Below are positions 1 through 7,955 of a DNA stretch of 25,393 nt, piece after piece. This DNA is from Paulinella micropora. Its lineage: Eukaryota > Cercozoa > Imbricatea > Euglyphida > Paulinellidae. Made by a program: the position numbers and the translations under genes. Under the pieces are notes generated by a model. It was not told the DNA's origin. It saw nothing but the letters and a program-made list of their open reading frames with translations, and did no database searches. Each line of letters starts with the position of its first letter. Within the stretch, counting starts at the first letter, position 1. The stretch is from the NCBI GenBank assembly GCA_019918135.1, contig WBZZ01005602.1, positions 95,001 to 120,393 of the forward strand. Reading direction: 5' to 3'.

Positions 1-2
1 AA

Positions 3-2312
3 ACATATGAAATAACAGACCCCCTTATGAAGCAGACCATAGGCACAAATGAAGAAGGACAGGAGCCCGACAAGCTAATCTTTTTGGAGAATAACCATTA
101 CTACGGATTGGTTAAGCAATTCAAGAAGAAATGTGAAGACTGCCTGCGACCATATCTGAACAAACATAAATGTAATCTCAACAGGAAAAAATATGCGGAC
201 ATTATGTTGAAGAAGAATGGCAAAAGGCACCTAATAACTAAATTTAGAGAGGAAGAAAAAATGAATAACGACCAGGTCCTTCATTACGATTTGGAAACAT
301 TTAGAAATACAAACATTACAGCAGGCTACGATATCCACGACTGCTACATAGTCGGATATACTCAGGGCTCTGAGGGTTTTAAATACATAGCTGGTAAAGA
401 TTGTATCAGTCAATTCGTGGACCTACTAATTGAACGAGGCGGGAAGGTAAAAGCGGGATGGGCACCGAAGAAAAAGGGGGACAAACCGCCAGTTCTTTAT
501 GTTAATGGTTTTAACGGAGCGAACTTTGACCACTACTTCATACACCAAGAATTAATTAAAAGGAGTATTAAGATTAAGTCGTCAAACATTAATAACGGCT
601 CTATTATCTGCTTAGAGTTTGAAAATGTTAAGATGTGGGACTTACGAAAGCACACTCAGGGAAGCCTTAAAGCAAATCTTGAAAGTATGGGATGTGAAAT
701 TCTAAAAGGCGACTTTGACCACAACTCAGCCAGACCGTGGGAGGATATGGAAGAAAAGATGAAGCAGGACTGTCTAGCCTATCTTAAAAATGATGTTATG
801 GGTTTGAAGGAATTATACGATAAGTTAAATACACCTATATATACAACTCATAAAGTCAATCTAACTTCATACATTTCAACTTCAAGTCTGGCTTTCAACA
901 TATGGAAGAAATATGTAGACCGTCAATACGAAGTTAGACTTCCAACAGTTGAGCAGGAGCGAGCATTTAGAAAAGCCGTTATCGGAGGCAGAACTTATTT
1001 ATCTAAGAGGCGGTTTATTTCTAAGCAATATGAGCGATACCTAAAAAAAGAAATCACCTTTGATGAAATAGTTGATTATCTTGTGGATGCGGATGTCGTC
1101 TCGTTGTATCCAACCGCGATGTTGTTAGCTTTTATGGTTGGTGATATACTAGAAACAATCGGACCATTTGACCCGCGAAACCTCCAAATCGGTATTTACA
1201 ACCTTGACTACATTTCACCAAAAAACATACTCCATTCAAGGATTGGTCAGCGAGACCGTATGGGCTCCCTTAAATGGCGACTAGAAGATATGAAGGACCA
1301 ATGGCTGACGAGTGTAGATATTGAGGATATGGTGGCCGAAGGTTATACGGTTCATATACATAAAGGATACTACACAGTCAAATCGGAATGTGTCTTCAAA
1401 CAATACATAGACGATATGTTTAAGGCAAAGGAAAATGCGGAGAAAGGTAGTCCGCAATATCTGCTCGCTAAACTGTTTATGAATAGCCTATACGGTAAGA
1501 TGATACAGAGACCAATACCATCTATCACAGCATACATAACCACTAACGAAGAATACTGGAAATTCTGGAATAGTAATCAAATAACTGACATTGTTAAATT
1601 TACTGACAAAGAAGGAAAAGATTTATGGCACATATCGGGTCTTCCTCGTAATCCAATTTTATTAGAGAGTAGCATAACCAAGCCGACACATTATGGGGCA
1701 TTCATACTAGCATATAGCCGTCGCATTATGTATAATTATATTAAGGAAGCCAACCCGAACGGAACCATTGAGGACGACTTCTATTATACCGATACGGACA
1801 GCCTACAAATCCACACGAGATGTGCTAAGTATATCAAGAATATGGGCAATAAGAAACTAGGCGGTATTGGGGACGACTTAGGCGATGGGTGTAAGATTAT
1901 AAAAGGTGTGTGGATAGCACCAAAACTTTATATGTTAGAATTTACAACCCAAGATGCTTTCACCACTGGTATGACCAAAAACGACCTCAAACATATTTCA
2001 AAAGGGGTTCATATAGAAACAGCAGAAAATGGAGTTAAACGATATTTCCATTTTAGGGGTAAAGGCTTAAATGCTAATCAACTCAACTATGATGTATATG
2101 ATAAGATGGATAGAGGCGAAAGCATTGAAAATGTTAGGGAATTTCAAATGAAAAAAATACACATTGACAGAAACAGCAAACAGCAACAAATCCCACATTT
2201 TAGCATTTTACATATGGCGAATGTTAAAAAACAAGTTAATGAGAATAAGTGGGCGGGTCGTGAGTTTATTAACGATAACGACAGCATCCCGCTTGGCTTT
2301 AAACTTAATTAA
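3..2312 (+). CDS. polB: Protein-primed family B DNA polymerase, 5' partial
   Basis: This enzyme replicates the element's DNA. Counting from the first ATG (position 27), the exonuclease motifs are D88-L-E90, N163-G-A-N-F-D168 and Y252-x3-D256. The polymerase motifs are A (D356-V-V-S-L-Y-P), a GGRTY stretch near 320, B (K482-x3-N-S-L-Y-G) and C (YTDTDS, 587-592). A zinc-knuckle-like C36-x2-C39 with H47-x-C49 lies near the N-terminus, as in polinton-type polymerases. The frame is open from position 3 with no stop before the ATG, and 761 aa is short for polinton/PLV polymerases, so the gene very probably starts outside the window. The ATG at 27 is then an internal Met. Its stop shares TTAA with the stop of the convergent lipase gene. 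The protein-primed assignment rests on family knowledge and on the company of a PLV gene set. Confidence 0.93.
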   Translation, partial: TYEITDPLMKQTIGTNEEGQEPDKLIFLENNHYYGLVKQFKKKCEDCLRPYLNKHKCNLNRKKYADIMLKKNGKRHLITKFREEEKMNNDQVLHYDLETFRNTNITAGYDIHDCYIVGYTQGSEGFKYIAGKDCISQFVDLLIERGGKVKAGWAPKKKGDKPPVLYVNGFNGANFDHYFIHQELIKRSIKIKSSNINNGSIICLEFENVKMWDLRKHTQGSLKANLESMGCEILKGDFDHNSARPWEDMEEKMKQDCLAYLKNDVMGLKELYDKLNTPIYTTHKVNLTSYISTSSLAFNIWKKYVDRQYEVRLPTVEQERAFRKAVIGGRTYLSKRRFISKQYERYLKKEITFDEIVDYLVDADVVSLYPTAMLLAFMVGDILETIGPFDPRNLQIGIYNLDYISPKNILHSRIGQRDRMGSLKWRLEDMKDQWLTSVDIEDMVAEGYTVHIHKGYYTVKSECVFKQYIDDMFKAKENAEKGSPQYLLAKLFMNSLYGKMIQRPIPSITAYITTNEEYWKFWNSNQITDIVKFTDKEGKDLWHISGLPRNPILLESSITKPTHYGAFILAYSRRIMYNYIKEANPNGTIEDDFYYTDTDSLQIHTRCAKYIKNMGNKKLGGIGDDLGDGCKIIKGVWIAPKLYMLEFTTQDAFTTGMTKNDLKHISKGVHIETAENGVKRYFHFRGKGLNANQLNYDVYDKMDRGESIENVREFQMKKIHIDRNSKQQQIPHFSILHMANVKKQVNENKWAGREFINDNDSIPLGFKLN

Positions 2313-3031
2313 TCATAAAGGTATATTTTTTTGGCTCCTTTACCCTTGAAACTTCTTATCGTATGAACACCCCTCGTCGGTTTGACTAACTTAGTATTTA
2401 CCGCCGTAGCACCCATTAACGATACAGGGTCAAATGCTGTTCGGTAGTTCGTGATAGCTGCCGCGGTCTTTGCCCTTTTACCTTTTGGATTTACTTTAAC
2501 CGCTACTCGGTCAATCACTCCCTCAATTAGGTCTTTCGTGCTACTGCCTTTATTGTATGTAGTAGCCCTTACCCCAGTCTGTCTGCTCAGGTCTTTCGCT
2601 ATCGTCCCGCCAAGACTATGACCCGTTAGCTCTACATTATCCTTACCATATTTCTTTATGACTTCATCAACCAGCTTCTGCTCTTCTTTGTATCTCGGTG
2701 TTCTTTTCAATACACCCTTCACCAATGCTACATCGGTGAGTAAGTCTCGCTTATCCGCACTCCCCCTAAATGCCACAATCGCCTTACCATCTTTTTCATA
2801 CACGGTTGATTTCTCTTTGCTTGCGACTGGTTTCCATCCGTCAGCACCTTTTCGTTCAGACGAAGCCAAATAGACATCCTCCGACAAATCCGCATTGCCT
2901 CCTTGTAGGGGCCTGCTCCCCCTACGACCCCGCTGAGTGTTCCATTCTTTGCTCGCTTTTTTCAATGCCTCCTTGTAGCTTAGACCGTGTTTAGCTGAGT
3001 AAGCCTTTACAAAGACAATCCACTCAGACAT
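2309..3031 (-). CDS. Class 3 lipase-like protein (viral alpha/beta hydrolase)
   Basis: This is a 240-aa putative lipase or phospholipase. The nucleophile elbow GHSLGG (137-142, Ser139) follows an AFRGS strand (87-91) typical of class 3 lipases. Asp201 in FDPVS and His223 in GVHTI are in the right order to complete the triad. Residues 4-30 carry a Trp...SYKEALKKAS...W motif that resembles short N- or C-terminal motifs I associate with large eukaryotic DNA virus proteins. The linker (about 31-47) is basic and Gly-rich and is encoded partly by a palindromic element also found in the protease gene. There is no signal peptide. A role in membrane breach or release is inference only. An AT-rich tatata motif touches the start codon. 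The gene overlaps the polymerase stop by 4 nt. Confidence 0.8.
   Translation of the reverse strand: MSEWIVFVKAYSAKHGLSYKEALKKASKEWNTQRGRRGSRPLQGGNADLSEDVYLASSERKGADGWKPVASKEKSTVYEKDGKAIVAFRGSADKRDLLTDVALVKGVLKRTPRYKEEQKLVDEVIKKYGKDNVELTGHSLGGTIAKDLSRQTGVRATTYNKGSSTKDLIEGVIDRVAVKVNPKGKRAKTAAAITNYRTAFDPVSLMGATAVNTKLVKPTRGVHTIRSFKGKGAKKIYLYD
2905..2931. repeat. GC-rich palindromic element, copy 1
   Basis: GTAGGGG (2905-2911) pairs with CCCCTAC (2919-2925) around a 7-nt loop, and GACCCC follows. A near-identical copy lies at 8442-8468 inside the protease gene. Both copies sit in flexible linker-coding DNA and stand out from the AT-rich surroundings. Confidence 0.75.
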
Positions 3032-3060
3032 TATATATTTATTTTTATTTTTTCCTCCCT

Positions 3061-3069
3061 ATTATATAC
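3061..3069 (+). promoter_or_regulatory. ATATA-type start-proximal motif
   Basis: attatatac ends 8 nt before the ATG at 3078. It is one instance of the motif found before most genes here. AT-rich background makes any single instance weak evidence. Confidence 0.4.
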
Positions 3070-3077
3070 CCCCTACT

Positions 3078-3352
3078 ATGTCCGCCCTCACTAGACTGTG
3101 CGAGAAGTTCCAACAACTTTCAATTGAAGGCGAAAATAAATCGTTTTCTCTTGCCGATGTCCAAAAGGTAATACACGACGAAATAAAAGCGATTGAAGAA
3201 ATGAGAAATTCACAACCAAAAGACACATTCCATTTCGGGAAATACAAGGCAAAAAAATAGAAGACATCGCAAAGATTGATAAGCCGTATATTGAATGGTT
3301 AGTTCGTCAGCCTTGGTGTAGTAATAAAGACGAATTGAAAAGGTATTTATGA
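3078..3352 (+). CDS. ExoX-C-like small protein, reading frame broken at an A7 run
   Basis: The frame starting at 3078 (60 codons) stops at TAG 3258-3260, directly after an A7 run (3251-3257). The -1 frame continues without a stop to TGA 3350-3352. Its product there (KIEDIAKID...EWLV.QP..NKDE) matches the second half of the next gene closely, and the residues before the break (FGKYK) match its first half. The two parts together therefore form one copy of the domain. The pattern GKYK...IEDVA.ID..YLEWL resembles the ExoX-like C-terminal domain. The run reads A-AAA-AAA in the zero frame, a canonical -1 slippery heptamer. Programmed frameshifting, a real indel or a homopolymer sequencing error all fit. 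Biochemical role unknown. Confidence 0.65.
3251..3260 (+). promoter_or_regulatory. Candidate -1 frameshift site (A AAA AAA, then TAG)
   Basis: The heptamer is in the correct phase relative to the 3078 start (gcA AAA AAA TAG), and the -1 frame encodes the rest of the conserved domain. I did not identify a convincing downstream pseudoknot by eye. Confidence 0.4.
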
Positions 3353-3370
3353 TTATAATAAATAAATTTT

Positions 3371-3380
3371 ATATAATATA
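3371..3380 (+). promoter_or_regulatory. ATATA-type start-proximal motif
   Basis: atataatata lies 2 nt before the ATG at 3383, within a fully AT-rich leader between the two tandem paralogues. Confidence 0.4.
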
Positions 3381-3382
3381 CA

Positions 3383-3565
3383 ATGAGTGAAGCAAAAAAA
3401 GAAATTCCCACCGAAGAGGAAGAAGTAAATAAAACTCTACAATATGGAAAATATAAAAAAATGAAAATTGAAGATGTTGCCAAGATTGACAAAGAATATC
3501 TTGAATGGCTAGTTCAACAGCCTTATTTTAAGAATAAAGACGAAGTGAAAAAGTTTTTACCGTAG
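3383..3565 (+). CDS. ExoX-C-like small protein (intact paralogue)
   Basis: This 60-aa acidic-then-basic protein carries LQYGKYKKMKIEDVAKID, then EYLEWLVQQP and a final NKDEVKKFL. This is the short module found at the C-terminus of exodeoxyribonuclease X-like proteins and as a stand-alone protein in phages and large DNA viruses. No nuclease catalytic domain is present, so it is probably a small binding or regulatory module. It is a tandem paralogue of the frame-broken gene 31 bp upstream. Its 3' end overlaps the convergent DUF3223-like gene by 9 nt. The family call is from memory of the motif. Confidence 0.75.
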   Translation: MSEAKKEIPTEEEEVNKTLQYGKYKKMKIEDVAKIDKEYLEWLVQQPYFKNKDEVKKFLP

Positions 3566-4192
3566 GAAATACATTTTTCCTCTTATATTGATTTCTTTTT
3601 TTATTACTCGCAGTATTGCTTTCTGTTTGTGAAAGTCGTTAAACTTGGTGAAATGCGGTTCTTTCAATAAACCGTCTTCAACTTCTAATTCTCTATTCAC
3701 TTCAAGGTATTGTTGAAGGATGTCTTTGAATTGTATAAGGTCAAAGTGGTGGTCTACGTGGACATCAACCCGCTCATATATATCACCGCTTATTTCGCAT
3801 ATGTATCGTGGTTCAACGAATACATCAATAGCCACGATGTCAAGATATTCTTGTATTTGCGGTCTTATTGTATTCCTGCTCGCTTCTTTTATCACTCTCG
3901 CCATTTTTTTTAATTTGCTAAGCCCTATGAGGTCAACACAGCAATTCCACGAAAACGGCTTACCATCTACACGAAAGTGTTTTCTTTCCGTGGTCAAATT
4001 ACTTTCAACATCAATGATGCCATTTTTTAGACAAGGGTGATGGGTTATTAAGTCTAGAACGAAATTGCCATCTTCTGGGTTCAGCACTTCACCATCGTTA
4101 TATTTGCTTATCATTCTTCTTATGTAGGATTTGATAGATGTTTTTGTTAGAAACCGCCTACCACCCACAACATACAACTTACGACTATACAT
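3557..4192 (-). CDS. DUF3223-like protein
   Basis: This 211-aa protein has a segment (about 33-100) reading EVLNPEDGNFVLDLITHHP..., then KHFRVDG...W, which matches the DUF3223 family (plant DCL-like and Domino-type RNA-processing proteins, and many viral proteins). The known family motif is a 'LNPEDxxFV...L...HP' helix followed by a strand with a conserved Phe or Trp. The rest (120-211) contains an Asp/His-rich stretch (VDVHVDHHFD) and a basic C-terminus and is not recognised. A role in RNA or nucleic-acid handling is inference from the family. An atatata motif lies 3-10 nt upstream of the start. The 3' end overlaps the convergent ExoX-C-like gene. Confidence 0.6.
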   Translation of the reverse strand: MYSRKLYVVGGRRFLTKTSIKSYIRRMISKYNDGEVLNPEDGNFVLDLITHHPCLKNGIIDVESNLTTERKHFRVDGKPFSWNCCVDLIGLSKLKKMARVIKEASRNTIRPQIQEYLDIVAIDVFVEPRYICEISGDIYERVDVHVDHHFDLIQFKDILQQYLEVNRELEVEDGLLKEPHFTKFNDFHKQKAILRVIKKEINIRGKMYFLR

Positions 4193-4193
4193 T

Positions 4194-4203
4194 ACTATAT
4201 ATT
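4194..4203 (-). promoter_or_regulatory. ATATA-type start-proximal motif
   Basis: On the minus strand, aatatatagt sits just before the ATG at 4192. It matches the ctatatatag placed before the gene starting at 10326. Confidence 0.45.
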
Positions 4204-4233
4204 ATCATTCAGAAAAAATTATTACAAAAATAA

Positions 4234-5475
4234 TTATTGGTCCTCAATAAAATTAACGATGGCACTCACATTTCCTCCATTATTAACAGTAGATAAAGAC
4301 TGTTGTAAAAATGTTAGATTTTTGCCAGGTGCGAGTTGTATGTCGTAATCTCGCAGGTCAATAAGCTGGCTAGAAGAAGCATTAACATACAGTTTAACAA
4401 TAAGGTCCGTTATAGTAGCACCACCTAGGGCAGTCGCAGCGGTGTCCTTTGATACGATTGAAGTTGTGGCATCAATATCAGCAAAGTTCTGTCCCGTAAG
4501 TGTGCCAGTCGTTTTCACAATTCGCACTTTATTAACTTTGGAGTCCTCGTTTGATATGCTCACGAGAGTTGGGTAAACGATTGAATAATTTGTAGCACCG
4601 CCATTAAAAGTTGTTTTATTTTTTATGCTGAGAATTGGGCTTTCAGTGGTGCTCGCCTTTTCATCTCCTTCCGCTTTGTTTGATATGCTTGAATTAACGG
4701 TGTTAGTTCCTTCTATGAATAACCCAACACTCGCGGTTTTAAGGGATTGAATTCCAGTAGTAGCATCATTTCTCATTATAGCCGTAAAAGGTAATGTAGT
4801 ATTTCGCAGACTTACACCAGTATTATCATTCGCATACTTAATCATATGGACTAGCTGAAATTCGCCAGTCTCTGGGTTCTCAATTGAGAACTTAATAGCA
4901 CCAAAGCCCAAATATTGAAATTGAATTTGAAATACATTTCCTTTATCCCACAGCAAGTCTGGCATATCGCCTGTTCCATCGCAGGGGTCATCCCAATCTT
5001 CTTGGTCAATATAATTGGCGTTTCCTCCTCTACAATGTAGAATATTCATCCCGACCTCATTTTTGTAAAAATAAAATCCATCTTCAAATTCGTTTCCTAT
5101 TCCGATAAATGAATAGTGTGCTTTCGCATCATCCGTCGCCCATAAAGCAGTGAAGCGACACATAACTCCCATACCCGTTCTGTATTTTATTTTTCTTTTG
5201 CTCACCAGAGATACATCCGCAGTCGCGCTGGCAGTCGTTTTCAATTCCGCCATATTAGCATTAAATGAAACGGTCGCCTTTGTTTCTGTTTTCGTCCATA
5301 TCCGTGTATTAACTGTGTATGGAAAGATTTCCTGTAATACTGGTGTTAATTGTGCGGTTGTAGTTTCGCCAAAGGCGGTTTTCATATTATCAATGTGTCC
5401 GCCATATCCAACTTTGAGATTTACGAAGTCTCCGACAGGATTTTGGGCGACTAAATTTCTCTGGTGAGTGGTCAT
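4234..5475 (-). CDS. Putative virion structural protein (lectin-like fold suspected)
   Basis: This 413-aa protein has no membrane segment or signal peptide. The N-terminus reads NPVGDFVNLKVGYGGHIDN..TAFGE, and the middle has RFTALW...FIGIGNEFEDGFYFYKN and IQFQYLGFGAIKF. I associate this arrangement with uncharacterised particle proteins in environmental large-virus and phage genomes. The central strand pattern suggests a concanavalin-like beta sandwich. The C-terminal third (about 270-413) is Ser/Thr/Asn-rich and beta-prone. The gene directly follows the major capsid gene on the same strand, 48 bp away, and has its own ATATA motif (5481-5487), which supports late expression and a structural role. 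Vertex, spike or receptor-binding function would be inference. Confidence 0.6.
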   Translation of the reverse strand: MTTHQRNLVAQNPVGDFVNLKVGYGGHIDNMKTAFGETTTAQLTPVLQEIFPYTVNTRIWTKTETKATVSFNANMAELKTTASATADVSLVSKRKIKYRTGMGVMCRFTALWATDDAKAHYSFIGIGNEFEDGFYFYKNEVGMNILHCRGGNANYIDQEDWDDPCDGTGDMPDLLWDKGNVFQIQFQYLGFGAIKFSIENPETGEFQLVHMIKYANDNTGVSLRNTTLPFTAIMRNDATTGIQSLKTASVGLFIEGTNTVNSSISNKAEGDEKASTTESPILSIKNKTTFNGGATNYSIVYPTLVSISNEDSKVNKVRIVKTTGTLTGQNFADIDATTSIVSKDTAATALGGATITDLIVKLYVNASSSQLIDLRDYDIQLAPGKNLTFLQQSLSTVNNGGNVSAIVNFIEDQ

Positions 5476-5522
5476 TGTTCGTATATTAAAAAAATAAATA
5501 ATCTATCAAAATTAATTACCTC

Positions 5523-7013
5523 TTACGAAATTGTAATTACATTTTCCTTCACACTCACAGTTCGCTGAGTAATAGCCAGAGTGTAGTGAGAATGGACTTT
5601 GTTTCGGCAGGTTCCGATAAACTCCCATCGCCGTTCCTGAGTTAAGTCAAGCCCGCTAATCTCGTTCTGGTCCTTGCTCCACAGCGGGCGGTTGTTATCC
5701 CAGCAATTAGCATAAACCCAGTTGTATTGATACACATTAGAATTCATCAAGGCACTACCCTCCAACCTCGGCTTCATAATCATATAGTCTTCAAGGTTAG
5801 CCACAGATACATCAAATTCTTCCTGTCTCGCACCATCAAGGGTAGTGTAAAACGAGACAACCTTTCGCTTAGCATCGGCAACAACAGCACCCGTAGCAGA
5901 CCGCTCATCATTTACATCATTGTCATAAGCGGTATTTACACTTTCAACAGAATGAAACACACTGTGATAAATCTTCTTCAACCTCTGCCCGTGCCCGCGG
6001 TCAAATCGCATAATAATGTTTTGGTTTTCAGTCGCTTTACCATCGCTAGCGGTTCCAATAGTATTCTTATACACATAGGGATAATCAATATCAAAACTCA
6101 TACCACCGCCCGCAATCTGGCTTTGAATAGATTGAATGACACCAGGGTTCTGCTCAACAGCAAGAAACAAGTTAAGATTGCTAACAGCAACATCCTCAGC
6201 ACCAGCAGCAATGTTAGCACCACCACCAGGACTTAGCGGGTCAGCACCAGAATAATAAATCTTCGCAGAGCCGTTCCAGACAATTCGCATCGTCAAAATC
6301 TCTGGAAACATAATAGTTTTATCAAGGGCGAAAATAGTGTTGTAAAGCATACCAAGATTAAGCTTGATTTTAATAGCCATATCACCAGCATTAGCATTAT
6401 TGCCCAAAGCACCAGCAGTAAAATACTTCGCCTCAACAATGGAAACATTGACTGGAAGAAGGGTTCCAGTGTTCGCGGCGATTAAAGCATCGTTATGGCG
6501 ACGAGCATTTGTTTTAGGCTGCTTAATAAGTTCTTTATAATCAGCATCTCCGAATTTAGTTTCAATGGTAGATAACTGCTTATCAGCATTACACTTTTGA
6601 AGCATACAGCCAGCACCACTGCCAACATCGTGGTTTTCAAGTGCGAGAAAGTCTTTAAGCGAAGTCTCGGGCTTCCAAATCATCTTTGTAATATTTCCAA
6701 CATAGTTCAAATCGCACAGATAAACTCCGCTACGGGTTTGAAGTTGAATTTGTCTAATAGGAGCAAGGCAGTCCATATAAGCTTTGTTGTATTTAGTATC
6801 CGTGTCTGGGATAGTGTAAGTAAAACTCAGAACTGACCTAGCCAAGTTAAATGGGCGACTAATAAGGTCAAATGTGCTTTCTTGTCCTCCCGCAGAGGTA
6901 ATAGTGACATTTCCATTACTGCTTTCTCGCGGGTTAAGCTTATTTAAACGATAAGAAGCACTGATGTAGTCAGTCTTGCTGAAATCTAGTTCGCCTCCGT
7001 GTTGTGTGGGCAT
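5523..7013 (-). CDS. MCP: Major capsid protein (double jelly-roll type)
   Basis: This 496-aa protein is the best candidate for the hexon-forming capsid protein. Length (PLV capsid proteins are commonly about 450-600 aa), beta-rich composition, absence of membrane segments and position beside penton-like, protease and ATPase genes all agree. Stretches such as FDLISRPFNLARSVLSF near the N-terminus, PEILTMRIVWNG in the middle and a C-terminal HSHYTLAITQ strand are of the type seen in PLV capsid proteins. No catalytic motif is expected. The leader (7014-7076) carries a ttatatttt stretch about 30 nt upstream of the start, farther away than in the other genes. The fold assignment is from context and recollection; structure prediction would settle it. 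Confidence 0.78.
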   Translation of the reverse strand: MPTQHGGELDFSKTDYISASYRLNKLNPRESSNGNVTITSAGGQESTFDLISRPFNLARSVLSFTYTIPDTDTKYNKAYMDCLAPIRQIQLQTRSGVYLCDLNYVGNITKMIWKPETSLKDFLALENHDVGSGAGCMLQKCNADKQLSTIETKFGDADYKELIKQPKTNARRHNDALIAANTGTLLPVNVSIVEAKYFTAGALGNNANAGDMAIKIKLNLGMLYNTIFALDKTIMFPEILTMRIVWNGSAKIYYSGADPLSPGGGANIAAGAEDVAVSNLNLFLAVEQNPGVIQSIQSQIAGGGMSFDIDYPYVYKNTIGTASDGKATENQNIIMRFDRGHGQRLKKIYHSVFHSVESVNTAYDNDVNDERSATGAVVADAKRKVVSFYTTLDGARQEEFDVSVANLEDYMIMKPRLEGSALMNSNVYQYNWVYANCWDNNRPLWSKDQNEISGLDLTQERRWEFIGTCRNKVHSHYTLAITQRTVSVKENVITIS

Positions 7014-7076
7014 GTTGTTTTTCCTCTTTTTACGGTTGTCTTATATTTTAATATGAGAAAAAAATAAATTAATTAA

Positions 7077-7892
7077 TTATCGGCTTTTTAACAAATTAAA
7101 AAATGATGTAAATAAATTAAAATAATTCGTTTCGCGGTAAATCAACAATGTCATTACAATACCCAAACCGTTTAGGTTAATTGGCTGGTCGTTTTCGTCA
7201 GTTAAGTAAAACCGATACACATTACTTGAGCTTGTAGACAATTTTTTACCATACTCCGACCCGCTTCCATCGTAGATAACAGAGCCAAACGGGATTTCAT
7301 TCGCAGTGTATATTTCTTGGAGCACGTGATTATCGCCTTCCCCAACGAGGTCGCTTTGTAGATACAATGTTTTTTCGCCCGTCAAGATTATGACATTTGG
7401 CGACCTCAGTGTATTATTAGCAAAGAAATAAGTAGAGGACCGCTCAAACCCCATAATTTCGTGGACCCTTGTTTCGTCGTCAAATACAAACCGCGGTTGA
7501 ATGTTAATGGGATTGTTCGCCACGGTAAATAATAGCTTGCCGTCTTCTGGGTCGGTGTTGGTGTTGTTGCTTGTTATTATGTATGTGTAGTCATTGGGGC
7601 TTTCTGCGGTTAGCACCTCGGCCAGCTTATTTTTTAAGTTGTTCATTGTGTAGTTGCCCTCAGGTATGGTAATCAGTGCCTCGTTACCATTCTCACTCAG
7701 AATAAAAGTATTATAAGGACTGGCGACGGAATAATACGATTTAGGCACATAGATATGTAAAATTTTACAGTGTGTCGGATTGTCTAACCCTTTCATATCA
7801 ATGGAGTGTGTAAAATCACTGTCCGTGCCGTTTATCCTATTTTTGCTATTCACATAGTAAATATTACTACTTCGCCCACCTCTATACTCCAT
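7077..7892 (-). CDS. Penton-like minor capsid protein (single jelly-roll candidate)
   Basis: This 271-aa protein starts MEYRGGRSSNIYYVNSKNR, then GTDSDFTHSI, KILHIYVPKSYYSV, NTFIL and an IPEGNYTMNNL motif. This order (SxxRixGTdSdF, yiPkSYY, NTF.l.E, ip.GNYt) recurs in penton or minor capsid proteins of PLVs, virophages and large DNA viruses. The C-terminal portion has more beta strands and ends in a basic LLKSR. It would occupy the five-fold vertices beside the major capsid protein encoded next door (63 bp away, same strand). A tatataat motif lies 6-15 nt before the start. The start choice is supported by that motif. Confidence 0.68.
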   Translation of the reverse strand: MEYRGGRSSNIYYVNSKNRINGTDSDFTHSIDMKGLDNPTHCKILHIYVPKSYYSVASPYNTFILSENGNEALITIPEGNYTMNNLKNKLAEVLTAESPNDYTYIITSNNTNTDPEDGKLLFTVANNPINIQPRFVFDDETRVHEIMGFERSSTYFFANNTLRSPNVIILTGEKTLYLQSDLVGEGDNHVLQEIYTANEIPFGSVIYDGSGSEYGKKLSTSSSNVYRFYLTDENDQPINLNGLGIVMTLLIYRETNYFNLFTSFFNLLKSR

Positions 7893-7897
7893 CGCAC

Positions 7898-7907
7898 CTA
7901 TATAATG
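7898..7907 (-). promoter_or_regulatory. ATATA-type start-proximal motif
   Basis: On the minus strand, attatatagg ends 5 nt before the ATG at 7892, continuing the pattern seen before the other capsid-block genes. Confidence 0.45.
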
Positions 7908-7955
7908 AAAAATATATTTTTTGTTTTACATCTATCGATGTAGTCGATAATTACC

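Noticed and set aside
2164..2349. Plus-strand 61-codon frame at the polymerase 3' end
   Set aside because: It is an out-of-frame shadow of the polymerase coding region.
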